Below, one piece after another: positions 11,805 to 23,357 of a stretch of DNA of 64,000 nt (positions are counted from its first letter, which is position 1; each line of letters starts with the position of its first letter). The DNA lies in assembly GCA_037043015.1 (NCBI GenBank), contig CM073322.1, positions 25,262,364-25,326,363 of the forward strand, written 5' to 3'. The DNA comes from Bryum argenteum (lineage: Eukaryota > Streptophyta > Bryopsida > Bryales > Bryaceae). Both the position numbers and the translations under genes were made by a program. Below the pieces are notes generated by a model. It did not search any database, was not told the origin of the DNA, and saw only the letters and a list, made by a program, of their open reading frames with translations.

Positions 11805-12153
11805 TGCTTGTATCGGGCCAAGTAGATTTGACAATATCAAGAAATTCTTGCTCAAAAGCGTGTTGATCAACCCACCCTAGAATATGTGCGGCTTGCCTGT
11901 AGAAATGGTGTCGGAAATTATTTGCTTGTGGATTTCTTGGCCAAGCTTTGGACTTCTTACGAACGCGTAAACTGCGCAAATGTTTTTGATCAAGCAGTGA
12001 AAGGAGGTCATGAATCTGATGTGCTCGAAGGTGTTTGCGTACAGCCCAGGAACGAAGGCGAGCTTCTGGATCGGCAGATGGAGGCGGCAATGTCGAAATA
12101 AGAAGTGGCTGCAAGTTTCCGACACTCACAACCGCAGTATTGGGTTCCTGCAT
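11713..12153 (-). CDS. Unassigned frame upstream of the piggyBac transposase
   Basis: A 146-codon frame starting MQEPNTAVV, with a basic and Leu-rich middle (HDLLSLLDQKHLRSLRVRKK) and aromatic residues further on (FRHHFYRQAAHILGW). No family is recognised. It overlaps, in another frame, the short first exon proposed for the transposase. It could be a second product of the element or an untranslated leader that is open by chance. Joining it to the frame upstream through the 43-nt GT...AG stretch (12142-12184) gives a stop after a few codons, so I keep them apart. Confidence 0.3.
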   Translation of the reverse strand: MQEPNTAVVSVGNLQPLLISTLPPPSADPEARLRSWAVRKHLRAHQIHDLLSLLDQKHLRSLRVRKKSKAWPRNPQANNFRHHFYRQAAHILGWVDQHAFEQEFLDIVKSTWPDTSNASTSIMEEVKGGEYLLCNMYLNFIVESYE

Positions 12154-12186
12154 ATGGTCATATTAGTCAGTTGATGTGATGTCAGT

Positions 12187-12681
12187 TTACCATGCAAGTT
12201 CCACATGCAAACCAAGTTCATGTTCATGTATTCGAACCCGTTGATGTGATCGCTCCTCGATCTGTGCAATCATCTGATCGCTCACTGGCGCATGGGCTGC
12301 CGAAGTTGGTGATGATCTGCAGGCTGCCGAACTTGATGCAGCGGCGACCTTGAAGCTGGACGGTCGGAGGCAGCTGCAGTACGCCTCCGAAGGAACTCGT
12401 CGACCTCCCTGGCACGTACAGTTCGCCGCCGATTCCTCTCGCTGAAGCTCAACCTCGGCGGCAAGTACAGTTGGACCACGAAGGAGCTGTTCGATCTCCC
12501 TGGCCGAAGACTCTACTGCGTAATCACCATTTTCAGTGCTCTGATCATTTTCGGTCCATACTGGCACCTCGATGAATCCTTCTCCTACTGTTGCACTCGC
12601 CTCTCTCGAATCGGTAGTTGCTAGTGAAATGATGGCAGCAGTCACAGGAACCCCGTCCAAAGAATTTGCAAAACTAGCCAT
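12187..12681 (-). CDS. Unassigned first frame of the piggyBac element
   Basis: A 164-codon frame starting MASFANSLDGVPV, Glu/Ser/Ala-rich, with a CTCQGG and AYCSCL cysteine patch but no clear zinc-finger spacing. A second frame (12282-12479) is open through the same stretch. It lies just inside the right terminal region, where a transposon promoter would be expected. It may be an accessory protein, a captured fragment, or a leader. The function is unknown. Confidence 0.3.
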   Translation of the reverse strand: MASFANSLDGVPVTAAIISLATTDSREASATVGEGFIEVPVWTENDQSTENGDYAVESSAREIEQLLRGPTVLAAEVELQREESAANCTCQGGRRVPSEAYCSCLRPSSFKVAAASSSAACRSSPTSAAHAPVSDQMIAQIEERSHQRVRIHEHELGLHVELAW

Positions 12682-13222
12682 AATGGATTTTTGTTACTTT
12701 TGAAATATGCTTTGGATTTGATGTATGCTGTTTGTTGTTCCCAACATCTTTCCATGAGTTTCTCATTCAAATTCTGAAATTTGAATCGCCCCATGTCAGT
12801 GTGTTCTCAGCCGCCAGTTTCACGAAGTTTGTAGTTATGACATGTATTTGGAGGGGGCGTCAATCTTTGGCCAGTCCCAAAGCATTCAATTCTGCCGAAT
12901 GTTGGGTCCTCCAAAACCCTGCTTGGAACCCCTGCCCCTCTGGAGTTTTCTCGAGTGACCCTCGCAACTGCCCCCATTTCCACCTTGTTCCTTAGTGGCC
13001 ACAACAACAACCCGTTCTGCCCTTTCTCAACTCCAAATCAAAAATTTGCTCTACAAGGCACTAAAATTGGAATCTTACTTTGCAAATTTTACCACACACA
13101 ATTACTATGTTTCCCGACACACACACCAAATTACAGCCCAAAACACCAAAATTTGACCTCTCATCTAAGGTGCCCAAAACTGCAAAACGCCGATTCGGCT
13201 TTCCTGGGCCTTTAGGGGTTAA

Positions 13223-15133
13223 CCACTCCTTTTTTAACACTAAATCCTAGAGAGCCACAGATTTAGGGACCCCAATTCCACGATGCTAATTAAGACTTTT
13301 TTTTGATACCCTTCTGCTTTGCTTTCATACCTTTGCTTTTAGCCCAAAAGTTAGATACTGCAATCTGTAAAAAGCTCATTGCTGGAGTTTTTGGAGTTTG
13401 TAGTCTCGTACAAGAGTTTTAATCCCAACAGTTACGGAACTACTTAGACTTTCCTATGATACCTTTTGCTTTCTAGCACGAATTAGTGTGAAGCTTCATG
13501 TTGGAGTTTTGGAGTTTGAAGTTAGGATTATAACACAACAAGGATTCTTAACCCCAACAGTTATGGGAAAAGGTTCCGCAATGCAATTTGTTTCGTGTGC
13601 ACCACGACCCCTTCCTTCCTGCGAGGATAGTGTTCTTTCTTACCAGGAATGAGCATTAATATCCACCGTCAATCCGCAAAGAGATGCATGCCTTGGAAGC
13701 GGCATCTTATACAATCCATATTCGATTGTGAGTACAATCACGAGTTCTAGGCAAGCGCACGTTTCAATGTTAGCATCCAACGATATCTACACTAAACACG
13801 GTTCTCTGCGGATTGTATTTTGCAATGTAGTCCATTATTACCCCTCAAAATGTGTGGTCAAACTGACACCGTCCGCTTCCCGAAAATTCTACAACACCCC
13901 CTGGACTCGTTCAGCGACGACCCCCTAGTGTGTAGTCGGTCGCCTACTGTACAGTACATACAACACTCTCGCCTTCCTTGTCGGTACAATTAACAGGCCT
14001 GGGTCGGTGCCTTCTACTATTGCGTAAGTTGTAGTTACCCTGCTGCTTTGATTAAGTATACTTGCTGCAGGAACCTTTCAACTGGGCAACAGTAGAAAAA
14101 AACATTGTTATATTATGTTAGAGCGTATTAGTGCAATGATTCTGGGTGGGTGGAAACAAGGTCTGTAACTTCCGGTTGCAAGTAAACGTAACTAGCAAGG
14201 TAGCTAGCCTAGCTTCACGTGGGTGTCGATGTTGAAGCTTCAAAGCCTGCTTGTCTGGTTGTTGTACGTCCCCCGATCGTCATATTCGTTGAAATGTGTG
14301 GCTTATGATCATGTCTCTGCTGCCACTGCGAATCGCTCTACTGTTGTTGTGAGATCACACGAGCGCGTCACCTCAACACACGTGAAAATCTGCACCATCC
14401 AGTAACTGGTTCCCAATGTGAAACGCAAGTAATAAAGCCAACAAGTTTTACCAACATACACTGAAATCATTGTCCTTAAGAGGCTGATAAAGGTATTTGG
14501 AGTATTCGGTGATATTCCTCTGTCAGAGAGAGAGCCCCGAAATCAGGAAACTATCGCAAACTTACACGTAATTAATTTATTGATTAGAGACTATATATGA
14601 GCGGTTCCGCGTTCAACGAGCGATCGTTTTGTTTCTTTTCCTGTCTGTCAAGGGGTAAATGTACGGGTTCTTGTCTTCAATGTGACGACTAGTCGACTGG
14701 CAGAATGTAAAAAACGAGCTGAGTCTGCAAACTTTTATCTTACCAGGGCGATTGCATGGCTTCCGGTTGTGGTGTCTGACTTCCGCCCTGTCTGCTGGGA
14801 CGGAGGATGGTCATCGCTTTCAGCTGTGAAACCGCTTTCCGCTTTCAACAGTGAGGTCTGAACATCCGTCCTTGCAGCTATGAAACCTCTTTATCTAGGG
14901 CTTTGTCTGGACTCCGGTGGCGATTTAGCGAAACCGACCACCTGAGTGCCAGTCTTCTGCTAAAAAGCTTTGATTTTGTACGACGAAGTTAATAGAATCA
15001 AACCTATGGGCTGACACATACAGACATACTAATATTGCCAAAATTTGCTTTCGATCGCAAGTGGCCACGGACAATGATAATAATCATTTTGGTAATCGAT
15101 TACGTGGAATATTCGAACACTGTAAGCTAAGCA
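13223..15133. other. No gene recognised; short tandem duplication
   Basis: About 1.9 kb right of the piggyBac element. Two diverged copies of a roughly 120-bp block lie at about 13300-13435 and 13440-13570, sharing GATACC, TTTTGCTTT, TTGGAGTTT and CCCAACAGTTA. The rest, up to 15133, shows no coding potential I trust. Frames such as 13728-13928 and 14223-14405 are short and featureless. Confidence 0.5.
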
Positions 15134-15667
15134 TTAGGACAAAGAGGGTTTTAGCACTCCGACGGGCAAGTTCCCGTGTCCATCGGGCGAGATAGGATCT
15201 AGAACAGGAGCAAGAGGGACGGTATTCTCGGCGCGATCAGCTGCATCGCCGTAGGGAGTTCTATTGTTGTAAACTTCTAGAGGTATCTTGGTGTTGTTGT
15301 TGGTCTTCAGGACTTGCTCAGGAATCGACATGCTTGTTTGATCCAAGTTGAATTGTCCTGTAGTCAAAGGCTGCACTACTCCTTCCACCACATTCTTTGG
15401 TGCACCAGCCCAGCTCATTTTGGGCTCTGGTGAAGCCTGGACCGTCTTCCCGTTATCGATGAAGATACCGGCGTCCGCTGTTCTTGCACGCCCCCCTGTA
15501 GCTGCAGTAGCTGCAGTATCCCCGGCATCGGTGAAGAAACCTGGATCCGCTGTTGGTGCGTGACCTCCCCCTGTATCTGCCGCTGTAAACGGTAACTCGC
15601 CTCTCCGACCGTCTGGAACTGGCTCTTGCTTGAACTCGTCGGGTATCCTCACTGCTTCCGCCCCTAG
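15134..15667 (-). CDS. Unassigned probable last exon, low-complexity protein
   Basis: A frame of about 177 codons reads in from the right, with possible acceptor AGs near 15668-15675 preceded by a T-rich tract, and ends at a stop at 15134. The product is rich in Gly, Ala, Thr and Asp, with two similar blocks (TADPGFFTDAG and TADAGIFIDNG), then a Pro-rich tail (APVLDPISPDGHGNLP). No family is recognised. It has no signal peptide or membrane segment, and the composition suggests a disordered hydrophilic protein. An upstream exon may lie near 16030-16130, after acceptor TTGCTTTTCAG (frame DAERLNQPTD), but the join is unproved. Confidence 0.35.
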   Translation of the reverse strand, partial: LGAEAVRIPDEFKQEPVPDGRRGELPFTAADTGGGHAPTADPGFFTDAGDTAATAATGGRARTADAGIFIDNGKTVQASPEPKMSWAGAPKNVVEGVVQPLTTGQFNLDQTSMSIPEQVLKTNNNTKIPLEVYNNRTPYGDAADRAENTVPLAPVLDPISPDGHGNLPVGVLKPSLS

Positions 15668-16229
15668 CTCATCCCCACCACCAAATCAAACATCACAACA
15701 AAAGAAGAAGAAATCCAATCCTCTATTCACGATTGAAAATTATGGTTTTGTAACTTTGTGTAATTACAAAATTTTACACCAAATTTTACAGTTGGTACGA
15801 ATAGAATGTTCAATCAACGTATCTTTCAATGGTTGTGTCCGCAAAACATAACATTGATGGTCAAGTACGAGTGAAAGTGAATACTATTGTTGTACCTAAG
15901 AGACAAGAGACATGTCATGTTCAAAGGACTTCAAGAATACTCGCACAATGATGTCCATGAATGTTTAGTGGTAGTAGTTTCAGGACATTTTGATACACAT
16001 GGAATCAAAGTATAAGCTTTGGTTTATGTAACCTTCGATTACGTTGGCACCCGACTCGTATGGGAATCTTGCATTGCTAGCTTGGGATGTAGTGGTATCT
16101 GTGGGCTGGTTCAATCTCTCTGCATCTGAAAAGCAAACATGATTAGGGTTAGGTGAGCCAAACCCTAATTTGGAAACATTTACCTTTTGCAGCATACACA
16201 AAGCTTTGCATAGTTTGCCACATCTCAAA

Positions 16230-18050
16230 TTCTATAATGGGTTTACTTTATTCAAAGGTTTGCTAAATAATGTAATCTATTTTGCTTTGCAATATGCAAT
16301 TGATGGCAATGTGAATAATGTGTGCACCACGGAGATTTATGTTATTACATGAGAAGTGAGGTATTTCCACCATGATGAATTATTTACTCTACGAAGATTT
16401 TGACCAAGTTTGTTGGAATGAGACATTCTTGGTGAGAATATTGGTGGAAAACTTGGTGGAAATACCACATTCTTGGAGTAGTGCTTGCAACCAATTACAA
16501 TTTTTAGAGAAGGAAGAAGTGTGTGCTTATTATTTACCTTGGGGAGGTATTTCTAAGTCAGTCTTCTTTTGGGGTTCAAACTGTTGTTCAAGCAATTTTG
16601 CTTCTGGTGGAGCTGCAATGTTGATATTCTCTTGTAGATCGTTGGTTGTCATGAGGTTGTATTTCAAGAATTTTTTTGTGACAAAGTCTTATTGATGATA
16701 AAGAACTTTGTTACAAACTACATTCAAGTGGAACTTCTCAATTTCTTTGTTGCAAAAAACTTGTTGGAAATAAGAAACATGATCACAAAGTACAATCAAG
16801 TGAAAATGTTTCATCACAACATCAGAATCAATTTGAACAAACAATAAATGACTTGTTCAATCCTATCGAGTGTAGGAGATTAAATTATTAGGTCAATTTG
16901 ATCACCTTACCTTATAATGAAACGTGATTGATTTCATAAACAATAGAAACTTATGCTTGTGACACTAATGGACCCTTGCGAGAAAGAATTGTACTGAATG
17001 ATAAAACTACAATATTCATACAAAGTTCAAGGGAATCGTAACCCTAATCTAGTTGATGGGATATCAAATTATCAAATTTCACATGTATCTCCTTTAGGCC
17101 TAAGCCTTTTAGGTTCACTCAATAGTATACAAATCCTACTTTAACAAAATTGAATAGATAGGAGAACAAGTACATGATTTTGATCAATACTCATTAAAAC
17201 ATCCAAAATAATATCTGAATCAGTAAAATTTTGGTGTTGAAAGTAATATGGAAAAATCACAAGGTTTTGACCAAAAAACCTTGGGAGTGCAAGGTTAGTA
17301 TGAAGATTTTTTTGACTTGTGCCTAAGAGACAAGTTGCACATGTTTCTCTTCAAGGCTTTCAAGGGCTTTATAAGGATAAGGTTTGTAAAGCTCCATTAT
17401 ACTTAACTGAATTATAGTCGTAAGCACAACATTGTTGTAAAAATTTCAACTTTGCAATCAACGCACAACTTTGCAATCAACACACAACGTTGATTGTGTA
17501 GATGTTTTCCAAAGTTGAGAGTAGATGGTTGTTGCACACAAAGTTTGTAGGAACATAATAGTATATCTCAATATATTTTATAGTAAATTTCAATTGTGAT
17601 TCAAAAAAATTCAAGATAAGTCAATAAGGTTCACAAGAAAATTCGTCAAGAAGGGCAAAGCTATAAAATTGGTAAATGTGAATCTCAGCCAAAGAGAATA
17701 CGTCAAAAAACTTTGTAATTTTAGACCAATGCGACCTTAGAATCGTGCTAAGAGATGTCAACTCAAAGTGCGACAATTGTTTTTAGCCCATTTTCATAGC
17801 ACCTTGATCTTAACTCTAACATGAAATAACATTGCTCATTTTGACTTGAATGTTTCACATTTTCATTAAGACTTGGTAAGATTGTAATAAACAAAATTGA
17901 AACCTATCATATATAAATTGATTATTTATATGTAAAAGAATAAAATAAAAAATGACATGAACATTCATCTAAAGATGCTAATGCTCTACCACAAGCATAA
18001 ACTAAGCACACCTTATAATTCGGTTCTAGACCTAAAAAACATGGATATCA
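16230..18050. other. No gene recognised
   Basis: AT-rich sequence. One frame (16372-16695, plus, 107 codons) lacks recognisable motifs. No element ends with a matching TTAA were found. Confidence 0.5.
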
Positions 18051-18660
18051 AGCATGACCTTTAGGGCTAAACATCAAAGAAGAAACTCATTCAAAGTACA
18101 CCTAAGAATTTGGAATATAAAAGCATGACCTTTAGGGGCTAAGGTCGAATGCCCTAAAACCACCAGCTTAAGCTTTTTGAGGCTTTTTTTAGAATGGTTA
18201 TTTTTGGGGTATATTTTTCCCATGTAGAAAAGAAACTTTCTCATAGGATGCAATTTTTTTCAAAATTTAACTCCCATTACATAAATAAATATAAAATTTC
18301 AAAGGCAAAAGTACTTGGTGACCCAAAACTAATCTGTAGACTTTTCCATTGTCACACCTAGCTGGTACAAATTTCCATTCATGATTCGACGCAAAACCAC
18401 CAGCTTTTTGATGGTTTTGATTGGTCAGTTTGAATTTAGTGAAATGACAATGCTAGTTCGGGCTAGGTGCGGTTATGGGGAGACCTATAGGTTGATACTG
18501 GGGGTGGTGGTGGTTTTAGGTACTTCTACCATAAACATCAAAGAAGAAACTTATTCAAAGTTCTAGACCTAAAAAATCAAGAATAGAAAAGCATGACTTT
18601 TAGGGCTAAAATATCAAAGAGAAACTCATTCAAAGTACCCCTAAAAATGATGAGGATGAT
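18050..18660. repeat. Repeated CCTTTAGGG(G)CTAA units
   Basis: Three copies of AAGCATGACCTTTAGGG-like sequence ending in CTAA (about 18050-18070, 18120-18142, 18588-18610) are linked to repeats of AACATCAAAGAAGAAACT and ATTCAAAGTAC. The units look like decayed right ends of TTAA-class elements, with CTAA where TTAA is expected. Left partners are not identifiable. Confidence 0.4.
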
Positions 18661-18964
18661 TATAATGATAACCCTTTTGTACTTGCAAAGGACAAGGCAC
18701 CGTCATTTGGATTTCCCAATTGGGTCAGCTTGGTTATCTATCTGGCTGCCATTCCTGTTCTATGCGGTTCCAACAAATTTTAAAGGTGGCCATTAAATCC
18801 GTAATTGGTCGGGACTGTAATACCATCTCTACAAAGAACAGGTCTTTATATTACTAGTTAATTCCCGCTAGTAGGGGCACCTGTCTCCGTGCGCGAGGAT
18901 ATGGAGCTGACATTGATCCCAAGTGGCATTTTGTTTGTGTGACCCTAATCTGACCTTGTCTTTT

Positions 18965-19215
18965 GGCTCTTCATGTTTTCATGTTTGGAAACTCAAAATA
19001 TAAAAGAATAAAAATATCAATGGCTTGTCCGATTGCAATGGGGTAATGGAGCCCCCTAGTTTTAATGTGATGGTTTAAATTGCCAAGGAGTACACCCCTA
19101 GAGTAATTTGGGGCCACAAACCCCATTTCTGAATTCAAAATCATCAAAAATAGCCTTACGGAGGTCCCCACGGATTCTAGGATGCCTCCATGGTAGCTAC
19201 CACAAACCATTGCCC
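18965..19215 (+). repeat. Dispersed repeat family 6 (copy a)
   Basis: About 250 bp containing TTGCCAAGGAGTACACCCC, CCCCATTTCTGAATTCAAAA and CATGGTAGCTACCACAAAC. Related copies lie at about 39836-40085 (inverted) and 56930-57150. No reading frame or TTAA ends. The class is not determined; it could be a MITE of another superfamily or part of a larger retroelement. Confidence 0.5.
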
Positions 19216-19739
19216 GTATTTGCTATCAAAATTTTATTTCATTTGCCTCTAAAGATAAAAATCCATTTGTTGTTTTTTTCCCTTGAGTTCCTAGTTTTTA
19301 TGAAGGAAAACCTGATTGCTTGAGTGGTTTTTGTTGGCAGTTAATTGGGCAGGTGTTTGGAGAAGACAAAATGATCCTTTCGAATATGAACAAGAGCATG
19401 ATGGCCTGATGAGGATTGATCAATGACTGGGTTCTAATCAAGGTTATCAGTAATTTTGCCTGAGATTATATATATAGTGGGAAGACATCCTCTTGGAATG
19501 CATAAAAAGTCTCGGAACACATACACCCTAAACCCGATTTGTGTGAAGCCTCCAAACGCTGAAGAAGAAGAAGAGAAACTCCAAAATATTTAGAGGCCGG
19601 CGTTAATAGAGTGTTTGTTTGACCTATCCTTGTATGTATGCCCGAGGTCATTTACACCAATGGCGGGACTACTGACCCATTTTGGGGTGAACAATATGTT
19701 AGTTCCTACCTAGTCATCAGTGCCTTAGAGATACCGGAC

Positions 19740-19925
19740 ATGGTATCCCTCCAAAAGGCTTTAAGGTACCCATACAAACGAGGTCCAAGAACCCCCACCT
19801 ACCATAGTTGAGTGGAATATGGTGATGAGCACCACGCCGGTATGGAGGTTAGAGCCCACCACCTCCTCATTGGCGGCCGTGAGCCCTAACCACCAAGCCA
19901 AGGCTTGTGGTGCCTCTTCATGCGT
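19740..19925 (-). mobile_element. tRNA-derived SINE
   Basis: On the minus strand, a polymerase III A-box-like TTGGCTTGGTGGTTAGGGC (19883-19901) is followed 26 bp later by a B-box-like GGCTCTAACCTCC (19844-19856). This is the order and spacing of a tRNA-type internal promoter. The downstream body runs to about 19740. It does not fold as an intact tRNA gene by inspection, and a body follows the promoter, so a SINE is more likely than a tRNA. The ends and any target duplication were not resolved. Confidence 0.6.
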
Positions 19926-20177
19926 ATGTACACTCGGAATGCATAAAGAATACATTCATGACTCTATCGGTTAAGAGTACAACTATGTCTTTTTGAATTA
20001 TTTTTTGTATGGCAATAACCCAAATATTCCTAATCAAAATCAAAATGCTTTAAATGCATTAAAAGTATGAAGAAAAATGTATGTATGTGAAAGATTCCGA
20101 ACTCTTGATACTAAATATTCTTTGTACTTCATAACCATGTTTTCAAGATGGGTCATATTTTGTGTTTTGCAATTTTA

Positions 20178-20210
20178 TTGATATATATATATATATATAT
20201 ATGTATATAT
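20178..20210. repeat. (AT)n microsatellite
   Basis: An uninterrupted run of AT dinucleotides followed by TGTATATATG. A simple sequence repeat with no associated feature. Confidence 0.9.
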
Positions 20211-20307
20211 GCAGGTGGAAGACAATTTTCATGGTAGTGTTTTGTGATCCCGTTTTTATTTCTTGGCAATGACCATCTCCAATGCATTATGAGATTATGA
20301 AGTTGGC

Positions 20308-20981
20308 TTGTGTGTTAATTGCAAATGGCTTTGGGGGAATGATTGCTATTTTTTTTTGCTTACAATGCTTAGAAAGGTAGACATGTCTCTTGTAGCAAGC
20401 TCTCTAGACCTATTGTCAATAAATGGAAGGATTTTGTACCACAATCCTTCCAACCTAGGTGGAAAGAGGTGTAGGAAAAGTTTAAAACCCAAAAAGAAGC
20501 GGCTTTTATGTGGTCAATCTATCATAAGGCAATTGCACTTAATGATTAGAGAAACCAAATGTTCCCCCAAACAAACAAAAATGCATGTGTTGTGAGGCCA
20601 TGGAGCCGGAATCGGTTGAACATAGGTTGTATGATTACATCAAGGCTCAAGATGTGTGGGATTTTGCGCAAACCCTTCTCTACTCCTCCATTAAAATTTG
20701 GAAAGTTAACACCAAACGGGACAACCTCCTTTGGCAACAATGTATCTTTGAGTCCACTCTTCCGGTGTAGAGCTGGTGAGGCTAAAACTCTTTGGAATAC
20801 CTTGAGAGGATCCATTATGTGGGTAGTGTGGATCGAACGCAATGCCAAATGCTTCTTGAACAAAGAGTGGACTCCTCTTCTTTGTCTTAGAAGAGGGGGA
20901 GCCTCCCTATGGGAGATTTTTGTCACATGTCGGGTTGGAGCAGGTTTTGAGACAAAGCCTAGAGGACCGGCGAGGGATTGA
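20308..20981 (+). pseudogene. Non-LTR retrotransposon (LINE) tail, zf-RVT region
   Basis: The translated pieces show the zinc-binding region found after plant LINE reverse transcriptases: a CEAMEPESVEHRLYD segment resembling the C-x2-C...ESVEHLLFDC pattern, KAQDVWDF, then TLWNTLRGSIMWVVWIERN and AKCFLNKEW. These pieces lie in different frames (20308-20595, 20585-20770, 20559-20981), and a stop interrupts the earlier part, so the copy is dead. The polymerase core is missing. Family role: retrotransposition by target-primed reverse transcription. Confidence 0.7.
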
Positions 20982-21390
20982 AGGAGGGACCGATCGATGG
21001 AAGAGGATCTTGCGGGGCTAGCATAGCGGAAATCTGGACAATCGGAGAAGCCAGTATCGGAGGATCGGCCGAGGGGATCGTGGGTTGGCGGGCCGAGGCC
21101 GCCAAGATGAGGACAACAGTACTCGCTTAAGCAAGAAACATTTAGGAGTCAAGAAGGATTGAGGGCGCATTGTACCTAGCCGCAACGGATTTGGCCGGAG
21201 GGGGCCTCCATCCACTTTCACGTGGCCATAACTAGTTCCTTGGAGCTTCTAAGTCACTTGGAAGAGTGTCGATTTGTCACTTAGCTATATCACATGAGGT
21301 TTATTAGTAAGAACACAAAAAGATGAGAAACTTACACGTCGAGTAGCATCGCTCTTTTTATTCATGATTGTATTTCTCTAAATTGACTAA

Positions 21391-23357
21391 CCCCTAAAGT
21401 CAAAAGCCCCCAAAACCGCCAAAACTCCTCAAAACCACCCTTTTTCAATGCAAGATGAAAATCTTCAACTTTTGACGTAATCTCAAGTATGTAACTGTAA
21501 GATGTTATACCTAACTTGTCCATGTATGTGTGTACCAAAACTTAGTTTCAAACTAATAATTGTGAGATCATAACATTCAAAGTTGAAAGAATAGTTTTTT
21601 TGCCTTGTTGCAAAATGAGTTCGAAGTTTTTGTGAGCCCGAAAGATCAATTTTAAGAGTAAATTCAAATTCTGGCTCTTAAAATTCCTCTTCCTAAGTGA
21701 GTTAGGAACATGTCTCTGCAATTTTTACCCTCATGCAACCTATAAAACCTAAAGAAATGCTTGAATTTTCTCATGGGAGGTATGCTGAAATTCAACTTCA
21801 AAGGCCCCTCTTTGATGATAAAAATGGCATGTGAATGATAATTGGATGAAAGATCCAAACGGTGAGAACATACCTTAAAACCTTATATCCAAGTTCGAAA
21901 AAAAGTAAAATCTAATTTTGGTGAATTTTTGAAGTTTCTGCATTCTTATATATTTAGTGAGGAAAAACAAACATGTACCGCAATTTGGGCAGTTTTGGGC
22001 AGATTTCAAACAATATTTTAAAACTTCGACAGCTAATATCTCCTAATGTATCACAAATTTTAAAACATGCAATGACTTCTTGGAAAGATATGGAAAAACT
22101 TTACAACCTGCAAAAGGTTTCAATTCCATACAAATAAGAAAGGGGCCGACCAACCAGACCTCAAACGACCAATTTTGGGCTCTTTCAGACATTAGAGGTA
22201 ATACATTAATAAAAAAAAGAAAAAAGAAAAAATTGCCTGGATTCCGGAAGGTCGGAGGACCGAATGTTCACGATCGACGATCGAAAGGTGAGGTGCCTCC
22301 AGAAACTCGTACAAAAGATGTATTCGTGTACACTCCAGTGCTATCATTAGCAACACAAGACCAGTTCCTAATTCCGAAAGCTAATTAAATTTAGACGGCT
22401 CCAACGAAAAGGCAACACGATACCTGATTACTGAATCTAAAGCACCCCCCCAGGTTCCACCTAATGGAGTGTAGCGAATTTCAATAACAATGAATATAAC
22501 TTAACTTAGAATGCATTGCCATACAAATGCCAGGAATACAGCCAGCGCTTTGTTCTGCCTGTTCCTTGTTGGATGCAGTTGACATTTGACAAGGGCAGGA
22601 ATCTCTCTGCTGACTGCAGCAGAAGCAGAAGTTGCTCTTGTTCACGATTTCAACTGGATCCGGTAAGCATGGCAACTTGGACCCACGATGAAATTTTACC
22701 GTAATTTCGCCGACTAACGGACTATGATACATTTGTGAAGGAGCCATAGCAACAACAGTGAGTTTTGAACTACTGTACCAAGGTTAGTAATTTCCGTGCC
22801 TAACACCATCCCTGACTTGTAGCTTGACGCTCGCCACCATGCCTAAAACCATTCCTGACTTGTAGCTCGATGGTCAGTACACAAACTTCGTTCTTGTGCA
22901 CGTTCGTTTGGGTTACAGGAGATTAGCACCTTCTTAATCGAGTTCTGCTTGCTTCGATGTCAGCGTTGACTTCTGCCTAATCCAGTTTCTGATATATACC
23001 TGCACATGTGCGCTTTGAACTATTAGTGAAAGTAGCCAATAAAGCGAAATCATGGTTGCAAACATTCTCTATGAAGTACAGAACTACCAAGCTTGGCGAT
23101 TTACTGATTTAGACCCTCGGTTCATGTTTTGACAATGAATCTTTCTGAATGTGCCGCTTTTTTTGAAGAAACGTTTTTAGAAATTCAGATGTACAATCTT
23201 GTTTGAAACTGTCCTAATACTCTGCCTAGCAAGTTCTATTATATTTTGATTCTGCGAATCTTGAGCTAGATTCAGTCGGAAGCTCCATAGTTTGTAAATA
23301 CAGCATTTCTGTTTTGAGCCAAAACGACTTCGATGGGGCTCTTTTCGACTTTAAGGG
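21391..23357. mobile_element. Degenerate piggyBac-like element with CTAA flanks
   Basis: The left end CCCCTAAAGTCAAAAGCCCC follows CTAA (21387-21390). The inverted right end CCCTTAAAGTCGAAAAGAGC precedes CTAA (23358-23361). The left subterminal part carries GAGATCATAACATTCAAAG (about 21563), as in the 5.7-kb element. The interior (1967 bp) has no transposase. Its right half holds a degraded copy of the last exon of the adjacent PKR1-like gene. CTAA on both sides, instead of TTAA, is unusual. Confidence 0.55.
22800..23070 (-). pseudogene. Degraded duplicate of the PKR1-like last exon
   Basis: This stretch matches the 3' end of the neighbouring gene (about 23362-23600) block by block: CCTGACTTGTAGCTCGATGG, the ACACAAACTTC block, TTGTGCACGTTCGT, the CAGGAGAT(T/G)AGCACC block, CCAGTTTCTGA and the CCTGCAC splice acceptor with intron sequence beyond. 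Changes and gaps remove the reading frame. The first block is itself repeated at about 22808. It is either a tandem duplication cut by the piggyBac-like element or a segment captured by it. Confidence 0.6.

Larger units (their letters stand above)
7526..13218 (-). mobile_element. Near-complete piggyBac-like transposon, 5.7 kb
   Basis: The element is framed by TTAA at 7522-7525 and 13219-13222. Its TIR is CCCCTAAAGGCCCAA on the left and CCCCTAAAGGCCCAG on the inverted right, so 14 of 15 bases match. It carries a DDD transposase on the minus strand (9050-11804), two upstream frames of unknown role (11713-12153, 12187-12681), a tandem repeat array downstream of the transposase, and two GC-rich inserts. 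Left subterminal motifs at 7633-7650 and 7708-7733 recur in MITE families 2 and 4. TSD, TIRs and coding region together identify the class firmly. Whether it is active is doubtful because of one frameshift. Confidence 0.92.

Noticed and set aside
12142..12184. 43-nt intron joining the two frames upstream of the piggyBac transposase
   Set aside because: GT, a branch-like CTGAC and AG are present, but the length is below usual plant minima and the joined frame stops after a few codons.
13205..13222. Telomere-like words (TTTAGGGG, CCCTTAA, TTAAGGGTTAAGGG)
   Set aside because: They occur as single or paired inverted ends next to TTAA, not as tandem arrays, so they are transposon termini and not interstitial telomere repeats.
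19844..19901. Functional tRNA gene
   Set aside because: A and B boxes are present, but the acceptor stem does not pair by inspection and unrelated sequence follows, which fits a SINE better.
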